DNA from: Verrucomicrobia bacterium S94
Lineage (GTDB): Bacteria > Verrucomicrobiota > Kiritimatiellia > Kiritimatiellales > Pontiellaceae
Direction: 5' to 3'
Length of the DNA stretch: 64,000 nucleotides
NCBI GenBank assembly: GCA_004299845.1
Contig: CP036201.1
Span: 1,178,001-1,242,000, forward strand
The position numbers and the translations under genes are program-made. How positions within the stretch are numbered: position 1 is the first letter of the stretch; the number at the start of each line of letters is the position of its first letter. Shown here one piece after another: positions 18,743 to 27,169 of the stretch. The notes under the pieces were generated by a model. The model saw only the letters and a program-made list of their open reading frames with translations, ran no database searches and was not told the origin of the DNA.

Positions 18743-19891
18743 CTAAAATGCGCGCATTTTTTTGCGGTAGTCGCGCGGTGTTGTTCCGGTGACCTGTTTG
18801 AAAACGTGCGTCAGATAATTATAGGTGGCAAAACCGCAGGCTTCGGCAATATCCTGCATGGGCAGATCGGTTTCGGCCAGTAACTGGCGTGCTTTATTGA
18901 TACGAAGCCTTCGGATTTCATCAATGGGCGATCGTCCGAACATCTGCATGAACCGGCGTTCCAGCGAACGACGGGCCATGGGAACCTCTTTCAGGATGTC
19001 GGCCATCGTGATGGATTCAAACGCATGTTCTTTGATGAAGTTGACCACTTTGACGAGTTTTGGATCGTCGACGGCCAGCGTATCAGTGGATAGGCGGTCT
19101 ACAACACCGAGAGGCGGAATGTATATGGTTTCGGGCGTAACCTTTTCCCCCAGCAGCATACGGTGCATGAGCTCTGCGGCTTTGTAGCCGATCTGTTCCG
19201 TGGGACTGTTGATGCCGGAAAGAGTGGGGAAACAGGCGTGGCTGAGAAGTTCGTCGTAACTTCCGCATAGAATGGCGATATCGTGCGGGACGGAGATGCC
19301 GATGCTCATGCAGAGATCGACGACAAAGCGGCCGTTTCCGTGTCCCCAAACCAGAAGCCCGGTGGGTTTGGGCAGATCTTTAAGCCAGGCGCTCATGCGC
19401 TCGAGCTCCTCTTTTTGAGATTCTTCGCGATAATATTCGATGCTGTCGAGTCCGTATTTCTTCAGGGCCCGTTTAAATGCTTTCCCATACCAGATCGGGT
19501 TGGGGTTATGACATGAACCGACATAGGCGATTGACTTGAAGCCACGATTCACCAGATGGTCCGCGGCCATTTCGGTGGCTGCGGCATCATCAGTCCGGAC
19601 ACAGGGGAAGGTGTATCCTTCGAGCGGAACATCGCCGACATTGACAATGGGCAGATTCAGCGCTTTAAGCTGTTCAGCAAAATCATTGGAAGCCACACGG
19701 CCGATAATCCCGTCACCGCGCCAACCTTTCGGCAGTTCGTGCAGGTTACTTTCCGTGGAGGGGTTAACCCAGATGTGCCAGGGACCGACTTCGTTGGCAT
19801 AGGTCAGAATTCCTTTAACGATCCGTCGCCCCCATGCGCTGGAGGTGCTGACCATAATGGCCACCTGCAGAATTTCATCCTTTTTAGGCAT
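18743..19891 (-). CDS. XylR-type regulator: LacI-like sugar sensor fused to AraC HTH
   Basis: Cytoplasmic sugar-responsive transcription factor of 382 aa from ATG 19891 (MPKKDEILQVAIMVSTSSAW); an upstream TTG at 19927 is less likely. Residues about 8-270 form a periplasmic-binding-protein/LacI-like ligand domain (GIIGRVASNDFAEQ, RTDDAAATEMAADHL, YVGSCHN). The last 100 residues form a two-helix-turn-helix AraC domain (MARRSLERRFMQMFGRSPI, IAEACGFATYNYLTHVFK). This is the architecture of E. coli XylR, common in PVC bacteria. It lies 58 bp after the last gene of the ABC importer operon on the same strand and probably senses the imported sugar. Confidence 0.93.
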   Translation of the reverse strand: MPKKDEILQVAIMVSTSSAWGRRIVKGILTYANEVGPWHIWVNPSTESNLHELPKGWRGDGIIGRVASNDFAEQLKALNLPIVNVGDVPLEGYTFPCVRTDDAAATEMAADHLVNRGFKSIAYVGSCHNPNPIWYGKAFKRALKKYGLDSIEYYREESQKEELERMSAWLKDLPKPTGLLVWGHGNGRFVVDLCMSIGISVPHDIAILCGSYDELLSHACFPTLSGINSPTEQIGYKAAELMHRMLLGEKVTPETIYIPPLGVVDRLSTDTLAVDDPKLVKVVNFIKEHAFESITMADILKEVPMARRSLERRFMQMFGRSPIDEIRRLRINKARQLLAETDLPMQDIAEACGFATYNYLTHVFKQVTGTTPRDYRKKMRAF

Positions 19892-19949
19892 GTGACAAAA
19901 TATTGCATATAGAATGCGATGGATCAAGTTTTCCTCTCATTGAAATCAT

Positions 19950-20825
19950 TTATCCGGTTGAACCGGTAGTTGAAATTCCACGAATGAAAATTTTCTGCGC
20001 ACGGAAAAAGAGCAGAACAATAGGCAGGGTAAACAGGGTCGCCGCAGCCATCAGCTGGGTCCATTCACTGTCGTGGGTTCCCATAAACTGCTGAAGTCCG
20101 TAAGCGACGGTATAGTGCTGCGGATCATTCAGATAAAGCAGCGGTCCGAAAAAATCGTTCCAGGTGGAAAGAAACTGGAAGAGTGCGCAGGTCACCAGAG
20201 CCGGCTGTGCAAGGGGCAGCATGATCCGGGAGAAAATCCTGAATTCCCCCGCGCCGTCAATGGTTCCGGCTTCAGCAAGATTTGCCGGAATGGTCTGGAA
20301 GAACTGGCGCAGGAGAAAGACGTAAAACGGATTGGCGAAAAAGGCCGGGACAATCAGCGGAAGCATTGTTCCATACCAGCCGAGGCTTTTAAAAACAGTG
20401 AACAGCGGTATCATGGTTACATGTCGGGGAAGGGCCATGGAGGAGATCAGCAGAATAAATAGAAATTCCTTCCCTGGAAACCGCAGACGGGCAAATCCAT
20501 AGGCAACCAGCGCGCTGGAAAAGACGGAACCGATCACGTTCAGGGTGCAGAGCAGCAGTGTGTTGCGCAGATACAGCGCAAACGGACCGGTTTGCCAGGC
20601 GGCCTTGTAATTCGACCATTGCGGTTTTTCCGGTATGAAAGAGGAAAGGCTGAAAGTTACTGCAGCTTCATCGGCCTGTGGAAAAATATCCTTATTGGAT
20701 TTCAGCGAGGTGGAAACCATCCAGACCAGCGGCATGATGAAAGGAATGCAGAGCACAATGAGAATAAAATGCGTCAGAATTTTCTGCTTACGCGAAAGCT
20801 CCAGCGGAGATCTATTCCGGCTCAT
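19950..20825 (-). CDS. ABC sugar importer permease, MalG type
   Basis: Integral inner-membrane permease of 291 aa. Six predicted hydrophobic helices start with ILTHFILIVLCIPFIMPLVWMV. The cytoplasmic EAA loop EAGTIDGAGEFRIFSRIMLP docks the ATPase. ATG at 20825 overlaps the end of the binding-protein gene by 14 bp, so translation is coupled. Pairs with the MalF-type permease at 22214-23083. Substrate is presumably an oligosaccharide from the adjacent degradative genes. Confidence 0.96.
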   Translation of the reverse strand: MSRNRSPLELSRKQKILTHFILIVLCIPFIMPLVWMVSTSLKSNKDIFPQADEAAVTFSLSSFIPEKPQWSNYKAAWQTGPFALYLRNTLLLCTLNVIGSVFSSALVAYGFARLRFPGKEFLFILLISSMALPRHVTMIPLFTVFKSLGWYGTMLPLIVPAFFANPFYVFLLRQFFQTIPANLAEAGTIDGAGEFRIFSRIMLPLAQPALVTCALFQFLSTWNDFFGPLLYLNDPQHYTVAYGLQQFMGTHDSEWTQLMAAATLFTLPIVLLFFRAQKIFIRGISTTGSTG

Positions 20826-22224
20826 GGTTCACCGCCTCTCTCCGCCTGATCTCGGCCTGTATGTCTTCTTCCAGTATAGCGAGTGCCTGTTTCGGTGTAA
20901 TGTTTCCGCGCGATGCAGATTCGTCGGCGCGCTTAATCATATCGAACAGCAGAAGCTGATAGGGAACGGGAGGCGTCGGTTCCATATTCGGACTGTCGAG
21001 CAGGTTAATGAAGGTTTCAAACTGCGGATGCTTTTCAACATAGCGGGTAAAGACTTCTGATTTTGCAATCTGGGGCAGCGGCGGGAGCCAGCCGGCCCTG
21101 GTATAATGCACCGCAGCGTCTTCGGGATCATCGAAACCGATCCAGAATTTGATAAACGCCCAGGCGCCTTCAGGATTGGCAGCACCGACGGGAATAATCA
21201 TAAAATTTCCGTGGACCCACCCGGCATTTTCTCTGCCCCCTTCACGCGGAGGAGGGAATGGAGCGGTCATGTAGGGAAGATCGGGGGTATATTTTTCCAG
21301 CTGGGCAACCCGCCACTGACCGTCAATCGTGATGGAGCGTTTGCCCACGGCAAAAGGCCAGTCGGCTCCGTGTTTTCCCGTCAGAGACGAACGGAAGCGA
21401 AGCAACCGATCGAAACCGAGCACCTTGTTCTGTTCCGTGATATATTCCAGTGCCCGGAGATTTTCCGGCGTGTTCAGAGTCAGTTCACCGGTTTCCCAGT
21501 CATAAAAACCGCCGCCGAAAACCGGGGCCATCATGCGGAACCACTGGGGGATGAATCCCAGTCGGGCCAGCCGTCCTTTGTCGTCGAATCGGTTGAGTTT
21601 CCAGCCCCAGGAAACCATTTCCTCCATGGTGCGGGGCATATATTTGAGCATCTCCTGATATTCGGCTTTGGTGGTTACCCGCGCCGGTGCGGAATCGGGC
21701 AGAAGTCCTGCATCACGCAGATGATCAAGCCGGAAATAACAGGCCCGGACATCAAGTGCAAGCGGTACGCAATAGTGCCGTCCCTCAAAGTAGGCGATTT
21801 TCTGTGCAATCGGAAAGGCGTGATCCAGAAAAAACTGATACTCTGCGGAAGACATAAATTCATCCAGCGGCATGATCAGCCGGCTGTCCGCAAACTGGGG
21901 CACAACCTGATTCCACTGGGCCATACAATCCGGCGGATCACCGCCCGCCGTTGCCAGCAGAAATTTGGAGTCTGCCACATTGGCAGGAATGGAAAGAGGG
22001 ATAACCTCATACCGGTCCTGGCTCCGATTGAAATCATCACAGATATCCTCCACGATTTTTTTCCATCCGGACGTCCACATGTGCCAGAAATAGACCGGTT
22101 CGCGGTCCGGATAATTCCGGCCCGAGGGTGTTTTGAGGAACCAGCCCATGAGAAAAGCAAATAGAAGGAGCAGACTCAGGAGGGTGCCGGTGGTTTTCAG
22201 ATGTTTCCTGAAATCAGCCCCCAT
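20812..22224 (-). CDS. ABC sugar importer extracellular binding protein
   Basis: Family 1 solute-binding protein of 470 aa. A single N-terminal hydrophobic segment (about 12-30, GTLLSLLLLFAFLMGWFL) is a signal or membrane anchor; no lipobox Cys follows. Typical family segments are VYFWHMWTSGWKKIVEDI, ATAGGDPPDCMAQWN and the late ANPEGAWAFIKFWIG. The gene overlaps the upstream permease by 11 bp and the downstream permease by 14 bp, and lies between the two permeases rather than first in the operon. It likely delivers oligosaccharides to the permease pair. Confidence 0.94.
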   Translation of the reverse strand: MGADFRKHLKTTGTLLSLLLLFAFLMGWFLKTPSGRNYPDREPVYFWHMWTSGWKKIVEDICDDFNRSQDRYEVIPLSIPANVADSKFLLATAGGDPPDCMAQWNQVVPQFADSRLIMPLDEFMSSAEYQFFLDHAFPIAQKIAYFEGRHYCVPLALDVRACYFRLDHLRDAGLLPDSAPARVTTKAEYQEMLKYMPRTMEEMVSWGWKLNRFDDKGRLARLGFIPQWFRMMAPVFGGGFYDWETGELTLNTPENLRALEYITEQNKVLGFDRLLRFRSSLTGKHGADWPFAVGKRSITIDGQWRVAQLEKYTPDLPYMTAPFPPPREGGRENAGWVHGNFMIIPVGAANPEGAWAFIKFWIGFDDPEDAAVHYTRAGWLPPLPQIAKSEVFTRYVEKHPQFETFINLLDSPNMEPTPPVPYQLLLFDMIKRADESASRGNITPKQALAILEEDIQAEIRRREAVNHEPE

Positions 22225-23083
22225 AATGCACCCACTTTCGATGAGTCAGAAACAGGACGACAGTAATGGTCATCACGATCACAAAAAGAATCCAGGCCAT
22301 AGCACTGGCATAGCCCATATCCAGATAGCGCCAGGAGCGTTTGAAAAGATAGAGGGCATAAAAACTGGTACTGTCCTCAGGACCGCCCTGTGTCATGATA
22401 TACGCCTGAGCGAAATACTGGAACGCATTGATGGTTCCCATGATCAGATTGAAAAAAATGACCGGCGTAAGCATAGGCAGGGTGATATGTACCGTACGGT
22501 GCCAGGCGTTAGCTCCGTCGACCACCGCCGCCTCATAAAGTGAAGCCGGAATATTCTTCAGACCTGCCAGATAGATCACCATGCTTCCGCCGACGGACCA
22601 GAGGGACATCAGCACCAGCGAATAAAACGCCCACGGTTCACTCGATAACCATGCCGGTCCCTCAATGCCGATGAGCCGCAGTATGCTGTTCATCAGCCCG
22701 ATCTGCGGATTCAGAACCCAGGAAAATACGGCACAGGTGGCTACCATGGGAACAATGGAGGGAAGGTAAAATGCGGTGCGATAAAAACGTATACCTCTGA
22801 TATTGAGATTCAGCAGCAGCGAAAGTCCGACTCCAACCACGGTTCCGAGCGGAACGGCAATGAGCGCATATTTTAGTGTGACGGCCAGCGATTTCCAAAA
22901 AACAGGATCATCGAAAAACAGGCGCCGGTAGTTTTCAGCTCCCACCCAGACCGGCGGAGAGACGATGTCATATTTGGTGCAGGCCAGATAAATACTGGCT
23001 ACAAAAGGAATCAGCACAAAAATAATAAATCCGATGAGCCACGGGCTTATGAAAAGATATCCTTTTATCGTTTCGCGCTTCAT
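22214..23083 (-). CDS. ABC sugar importer permease, MalF type
   Basis: Inner-membrane permease of 289 aa with about six helices, opening [20 protein letters not shown]. The EAA coupling loop is [20 protein letters not shown]. Its ATG overlaps the ATPase stop by 4 bp (ATGA). Forms the heterodimeric channel with the permease at 19950-20825. The family resembles UgpA/MsmF-like oligosaccharide permeases. Confidence 0.96.
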   Translation of the reverse strand: MKRETIKGYLFISPWLIGFIIFVLIPFVASIYLACTKYDIVSPPVWVGAENYRRLFFDDPVFWKSLAVTLKYALIAVPLGTVVGVGLSLLLNLNIRGIRFYRTAFYLPSIVPMVATCAVFSWVLNPQIGLMNSILRLIGIEGPAWLSSEPWAFYSLVLMSLWSVGGSMVIYLAGLKNIPASLYEAAVVDGANAWHRTVHITLPMLTPVIFFNLIMGTINAFQYFAQAYIMTQGGPEDSTSFYALYLFKRSWRYLDMGYASAMAWILFVIVMTITVVLFLTHRKWVHYGG

Positions 23084-24225
23084 GATGCAGATGGAGGAAT
23101 CAGTGTTTCTCGGGCAACCTGTTCCGGCAGGGTGATATTACGCCCGGTTTCAGCATCGAAGAAATGAGCAAAGCGCAGATCAAGACCGAAGCGGATTTCG
23201 GGGGGATCCGTTTCTCTGAACTGATGCGGATGTATACTGGCTACAAAATCATGTCCTCCGCTCTTCATATGAAGCAGAATTTCCTCACCGATCATTTCTG
23301 AAATTTCAAGCGTACCATTCAGCATATACTCAGCGGTTTCTTCTGCATTTAATTTTTTCAGCGCCCGCGGCCGAATGCCGAAGCAGACGGATTTTCCGAT
23401 ATACCTTTTCATTACATCGGTATGTTCCTGCAAAACAGGTATGCGGAAGGTGCCGCCGTCGAAAACGAGACATTTCCCGGAAGCAATTGTACCTCTGAAG
23501 ATATTCATGGCCGGAGTCCCGATAAAACCGGCGACAAACAGCGTAGCAGGATAATCAAAAATGGTTCTCGGTCGGCCAACCTGCTCAATCACCCCCTGAT
23601 TCATCACACATATCCGGTCACCGAGCGTCATCGCTTCTACCTGATCGTGGGTAACATAGATCATGGTGGTTGCCACGCGGGTATGCAGTTGAATGATTTC
23701 CTTACGCATTTCCACACGCATTTTGGCATCAAGATTTGACAGAGGTTCGTCAAATAGAAAAACCGCCGGCTTGCGTACAATGGCCCGTCCCATAGCCACG
23801 CGCTGCCGCTGTCCGCCGGACAAGGCTTTCGGTTTGCGCTTCAGCAGTTTTTCGAGGCCCAGTATTTTTGCCGCCCGATTGACCCGTTCTTCAATCTCCT
23901 GCTTCGAGATTTTACGCAATTTCAGTCCAAACGCCATATTGTCGTATACAGACATATGCGGATAGAGCGCATAATTCTGAAACACCATGGCAATGTCGCG
24001 ATCTTTCGGCGGGATTTCATTCACACAGCGGTCGCCGATATAAATGCGGCCCTCCGTGACATCCTCAAGACCGGCAATCATCCGCAGCGTCGTTGATTTT
24101 CCGCAGCCTGAAGGCCCCACAAGTACAAGAAATTCGCCGTTGGAAACCTCGAGGTTTAAGCCGGATACCACCGACTGTCCGTCCTCAAATTTTTTACTGA
24201 CTTTCTCCAGTCTGACCTGAGCCAT
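23080..24225 (-). CDS. ABC sugar importer ATPase, MalK/UgpC type
   Basis: Cytoplasmic ATPase of 381 aa and first gene of the importer operon, with a good ribosome site (GGAGG). Walker A is GPSGCGKST (residues about 38-46), signature LSGGQRQR, Walker [14 protein letters not shown] and the switch His in [11 protein letters not shown]-terminal TOBE/MalK regulatory domain occupies about 240-380. ATPases of this group often serve several importers; here a dedicated pair of permeases and a binding protein are coupled behind it. Confidence 0.96.
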   Translation of the reverse strand: MAQVRLEKVSKKFEDGQSVVSGLNLEVSNGEFLVLVGPSGCGKSTTLRMIAGLEDVTEGRIYIGDRCVNEIPPKDRDIAMVFQNYALYPHMSVYDNMAFGLKLRKISKQEIEERVNRAAKILGLEKLLKRKPKALSGGQRQRVAMGRAIVRKPAVFLFDEPLSNLDAKMRVEMRKEIIQLHTRVATTMIYVTHDQVEAMTLGDRICVMNQGVIEQVGRPRTIFDYPATLFVAGFIGTPAMNIFRGTIASGKCLVFDGGTFRIPVLQEHTDVMKRYIGKSVCFGIRPRALKKLNAEETAEYMLNGTLEISEMIGEEILLHMKSGGHDFVASIHPHQFRETDPPEIRFGLDLRFAHFFDAETGRNITLPEQVARETLIPPSAS

Positions 24226-24530
24226 GACGCCTCCGAAACGTGCGGATTACAAACCGCCTCACAAGATAGCAGAATTCGTGGATGCCGGTACAGCAAAACA
24301 GCTGAATCGTTGAAGTATATTCTGTTGGTTCTACCGGTTGAACGCTCTGGGGTGATCCGTCGTTTTTTGAATTTTCTGTCTCCGGAAACCTTCCAGCAGT
24401 CTGGAAAGGACACACCCTTATAAAAACTGAACGGGCCGAAGCCGGATCTGTTTGGATTTCAATTTTACAGTGGAAAAAATAAGCGGCCGGAATCCGCCTC
24501 CCAGGCCAAAGCCCCTCGTGTCGGAATCAT
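24226..24530. other. 305-bp intergenic region before the ABC operon
   Basis: No credible gene is seen. This gap separates the AraC regulator's end from the importer start, so it should contain the importer promoter. The only clear structure is the inverted repeat at 24391-24406 described separately. Confidence 0.5.
24391..24406. promoter_or_regulatory. Inverted-repeat operator candidate upstream of ABC importer
   Basis: TTCCAG-CAGT-CTGGAA is a perfect 6-bp inverted repeat with a 4-bp spacer, and it extends imperfectly to CCTTCCAG/CTGGAAAGG. It lies about 165 bp upstream of the ATPase start and has no T-tract, so a protein-binding site is more likely than a terminator. Candidate binders are the LacI/AraC fusion at 18743 or the AraC protein at 24531. 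Confidence 0.35.
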
Positions 24531-25475
24531 TCAGGTTTCACGAAAGCGGCGGATATGCGGATTCTGTTTGCGGTAATCCGCGGGTGACATGCCGACATGT
24601 TTTTTGAACTGCCGTCCGAAGTGTGTGTAATCGTTGAAGCCGACCTCGTAGCAGATATCAAGAGCATTGTCTGTGGTATCGCGCAGCAGCACACAGGCCC
24701 GTTCAATCCGCAGTCCATTGAGGTAGTTCAGAAACGTCATACCGGTTTCATGTTTGAAAAGCCGGCAGAAATAGGTTTCCGATGCTCCGCTCATGGCCGC
24801 CATATTCTCGAGGGCCAGTGGCTCTGTATAGTGGTCGTGAATATAGTTCAATGTTTTGCGCAATCCTTCGAGATAACGAGAAACGGGAACAGACAGATCG
24901 GCCTGAACAGTCTGGTCCACGCCCTCGTTCCGTTCATACTCTTCGGTGAGAAAAGAGAGCAGGGCGAGAAAATGATAGCGGGTGAGGGCGGCACCACGTT
25001 CGGAGATGTCCTGAGCCTGCTCTTTCAGTAGTGCGAAAAGTTCTGCCACTTTTTTCCGGTTTTCCGCGTCGAATTTCAACTGCACTGCGGATATGCCTTC
25101 GTCCGCCAACGAGATGAACGGTTTGAAAAAATAGCGGTTCGGTGAACTGGATCCTTTCAGCACTTCCAGGGAGTGAATCTCGGAATCGACAGCCTGAGGC
25201 AGAAAACTGCAGCAATAGGCCTTTCTTCCTTTTTTCTGAAGAGTGTCGTCCAGAAGGTGAAGAACATAGGGTTTCATAATGAGCATATCGCCCGGCTTCA
25301 TCACCACTTCCGTACCCTTGAATTTGTTAATCAGCGAACCCCTCTCAACAAACAGCATTTCAAAATACTCGTGACGGTGGAGCTCTTTCTGGATCAGGGT
25401 TCGATCAACTACGGTTTCCACAGTAATGGGAAATGCAGCTTCGCCAAACAGCTCTCTGGATTTTACCAACGACAT
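24531..25475 (-). CDS. AraC-family regulator with cupin sensor domain
   Basis: Transcription factor of 314 aa. N-terminal cupin-like sensor (about 20-110: HRHEYFEMLFVERGSLINKF, PGDMLIMKPYVLHLL) and a C-terminal double HTH (about 215-310: MAAMSGASETYFCRLFKHET, DICYEVGFNDYTHFGRQFKK). It stands between the importer operon and the sulfatase/GH127/GH42 block, on the same strand as both, with an 88-bp gap to the sulfatase stop. It probably activates one or both blocks in response to a sugar. Confidence 0.93.
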   Translation of the reverse strand: MSLVKSRELFGEAAFPITVETVVDRTLIQKELHRHEYFEMLFVERGSLINKFKGTEVVMKPGDMLIMKPYVLHLLDDTLQKKGRKAYCCSFLPQAVDSEIHSLEVLKGSSSPNRYFFKPFISLADEGISAVQLKFDAENRKKVAELFALLKEQAQDISERGAALTRYHFLALLSFLTEEYERNEGVDQTVQADLSVPVSRYLEGLRKTLNYIHDHYTEPLALENMAAMSGASETYFCRLFKHETGMTFLNYLNGLRIERACVLLRDTTDNALDICYEVGFNDYTHFGRQFKKHVGMSPADYRKQNPHIRRFRET

Positions 25476-25563
25476 AAATCAGCTTCAGTTTAATGTGTGC
25501 TCAGTATGCAAATTTTTCTAATAAAGACACCGGTTCCGGTTAAATAAGAATTTCTTTGCGGGG

Positions 25564-27165
25564 TTAACACTCCGGCCGCGCGGCTTCCCATCCTTCTGAA
25601 AAGTGTTTCATCATCATTTCTACTACCTCGGGGTGACTCCTTGCAATATTGACTGTTTCAAGTGGATCCGTTTTATGGTCATACAGCTCAATGAACAGCG
25701 GTTCTCTATCGGGGTGTGCCGCGTCTTTCCACACGGTTAAACGGTAACGGTCAGTTCGCATGGCATAACCGGTCAAATTTTCTTCGAACAGCTTGCGGTC
25801 CCACTGACCTGGCAGCTGTTTTTGAATCCGTTTTTCCATTTCATCGGCCAACGGACCGAAATAAGTTTCCCGCATTCCGGGCCGAAGTGCAATCGAGCCC
25901 CATTCGCGCAGAGCGGGGGTGGGGAATTGACTGAAAGCTGCTTTTTTCCATGGACGGGAAGGGTTGGTGAGCAACGGTCTGAAACTGCTTCCTTCAACAT
26001 GTTCCGGAATCTGAAGGCCTGCTAGGTCGGAAAGGGTGGGATACATATCAATCAGTTCCACCAGCGCATCTGTTTTCTGACCGCGGGTTTCCTGCGGCAT
26101 GTCCGGAGTCCAGATAATCAAGGGGACACGTGTTGCAACTTCATACGTGGTTGCTTTTCCCCAGGTTCCCATTTCTCCGAGATGCCAGCCGTGATCGGCC
26201 CATACAATGATGATGGTGTGATCGCGCAGCCCGGCTTCATCCAGTGCATGTATCATTTTCCCGATCTGGGCATCCACATAGCTGACACAGGCCAGATAAG
26301 CATGCTTAAGCGTTCGTGCAAGTTCCTCATCAAATGGTTTCCCATCGGTTGGAATACCCTGCCGCACTCTGAGTTCGAATGAGGGATGAAGTCCCATAGA
26401 GGCACCGCCAACCGGTGCTTCGGTATTCTGTGCCAGCGGAATTTTATCCCGGTCGTAGAGATCCCAGTATCGTTTAGGGGCCACCCAGTTGAGATGAGGT
26501 TTTTTAAAGCCAATAGCCAGAAAAAAAGGTTTTTCCTCCTGCGCTAACTCTTTGAGAGTTTCAATGGCAATCAGCGTGTTGCGACCGTCGGAATAGGTTT
26601 CATCCGGTACATCGGCACATTCCCAGGCCGGTCCGCTGGCCAGACCGTATTTGGCCATCTCGCCATACCGGGCAAACATTTCTTTCCGAGCATTCTGCTG
26701 AATTTCAATATTTTCCGCCAATGCAAATCCTTTAGGTTTAGGTAGATCGGTTTTAGCAGGCTTCCTGCTCCACGAAAATGCATCATCGGTGTGTTTTCCA
26801 TGAAAAATTTTCCCATGGTAAACGGTTTCATATCCGTTGTTTTTGAAATGCTGAGCAAGGGTGATGACATCCGGCCGGAGATCGCGGAATTCCAGATAGT
26901 TGTGAGTTACACCGCTGGAATCCGGCCGCAGTCCGGTCATCAGACTGGCCCGGGACGGGCCGCAGATCGATTGCTGACAATAGGCCCGGTTAAAAAGCAG
27001 GCCATCCGCCGCCAGCCGGTCGATATTCGGTGTAACCGCAATCGGAGAGCCGTAACAGCCCAGTTCCGGCCGCAGATCGTCAACACCGATGAACAGAATA
27101 TTCGGTTGTTTCGCGAAAGCGGAAAGTGCGGTAAGCAGAAAGAAACAGAAGGATAGTATTTTCAT
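25564..27165 (-). CDS. Secreted sulfatase, iduronate-2-sulfatase-like
   Basis: Type I sulfatase of 533 aa with a Sec signal (MKILSFCFFLLTALSAFA) and metal motif PNILFIGVDDLRPELG. Formylglycine motif C68-G-P-S-R with context QQSICGPSRASLMTGLRP, then YHGKIFHG, and IIIVWADHGWHLGEMG later. This is the pattern of the iduronate-2-sulfatase-like subfamily, which in marine bacteria acts on varied algal sulfated sugars, so the iduronate name should not be taken as substrate. The FAD oxidoreductase upstream ends 4 bp before, implying an operon. Confidence 0.93.
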   Translation of the reverse strand: MKILSFCFFLLTALSAFAKQPNILFIGVDDLRPELGCYGSPIAVTPNIDRLAADGLLFNRAYCQQSICGPSRASLMTGLRPDSSGVTHNYLEFRDLRPDVITLAQHFKNNGYETVYHGKIFHGKHTDDAFSWSRKPAKTDLPKPKGFALAENIEIQQNARKEMFARYGEMAKYGLASGPAWECADVPDETYSDGRNTLIAIETLKELAQEEKPFFLAIGFKKPHLNWVAPKRYWDLYDRDKIPLAQNTEAPVGGASMGLHPSFELRVRQGIPTDGKPFDEELARTLKHAYLACVSYVDAQIGKMIHALDEAGLRDHTIIIVWADHGWHLGEMGTWGKATTYEVATRVPLIIWTPDMPQETRGQKTDALVELIDMYPTLSDLAGLQIPEHVEGSSFRPLLTNPSRPWKKAAFSQFPTPALREWGSIALRPGMRETYFGPLADEMEKRIQKQLPGQWDRKLFEENLTGYAMRTDRYRLTVWKDAAHPDREPLFIELYDHKTDPLETVNIARSHPEVVEMMMKHFSEGWEAARPEC

Positions 27166-27169
27166 CTAA

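Noticed and set aside
21106-22164. 352-codon plus-strand open frame
   Set aside because: Antisense to the ABC binding-protein gene; composition like other shadow frames.
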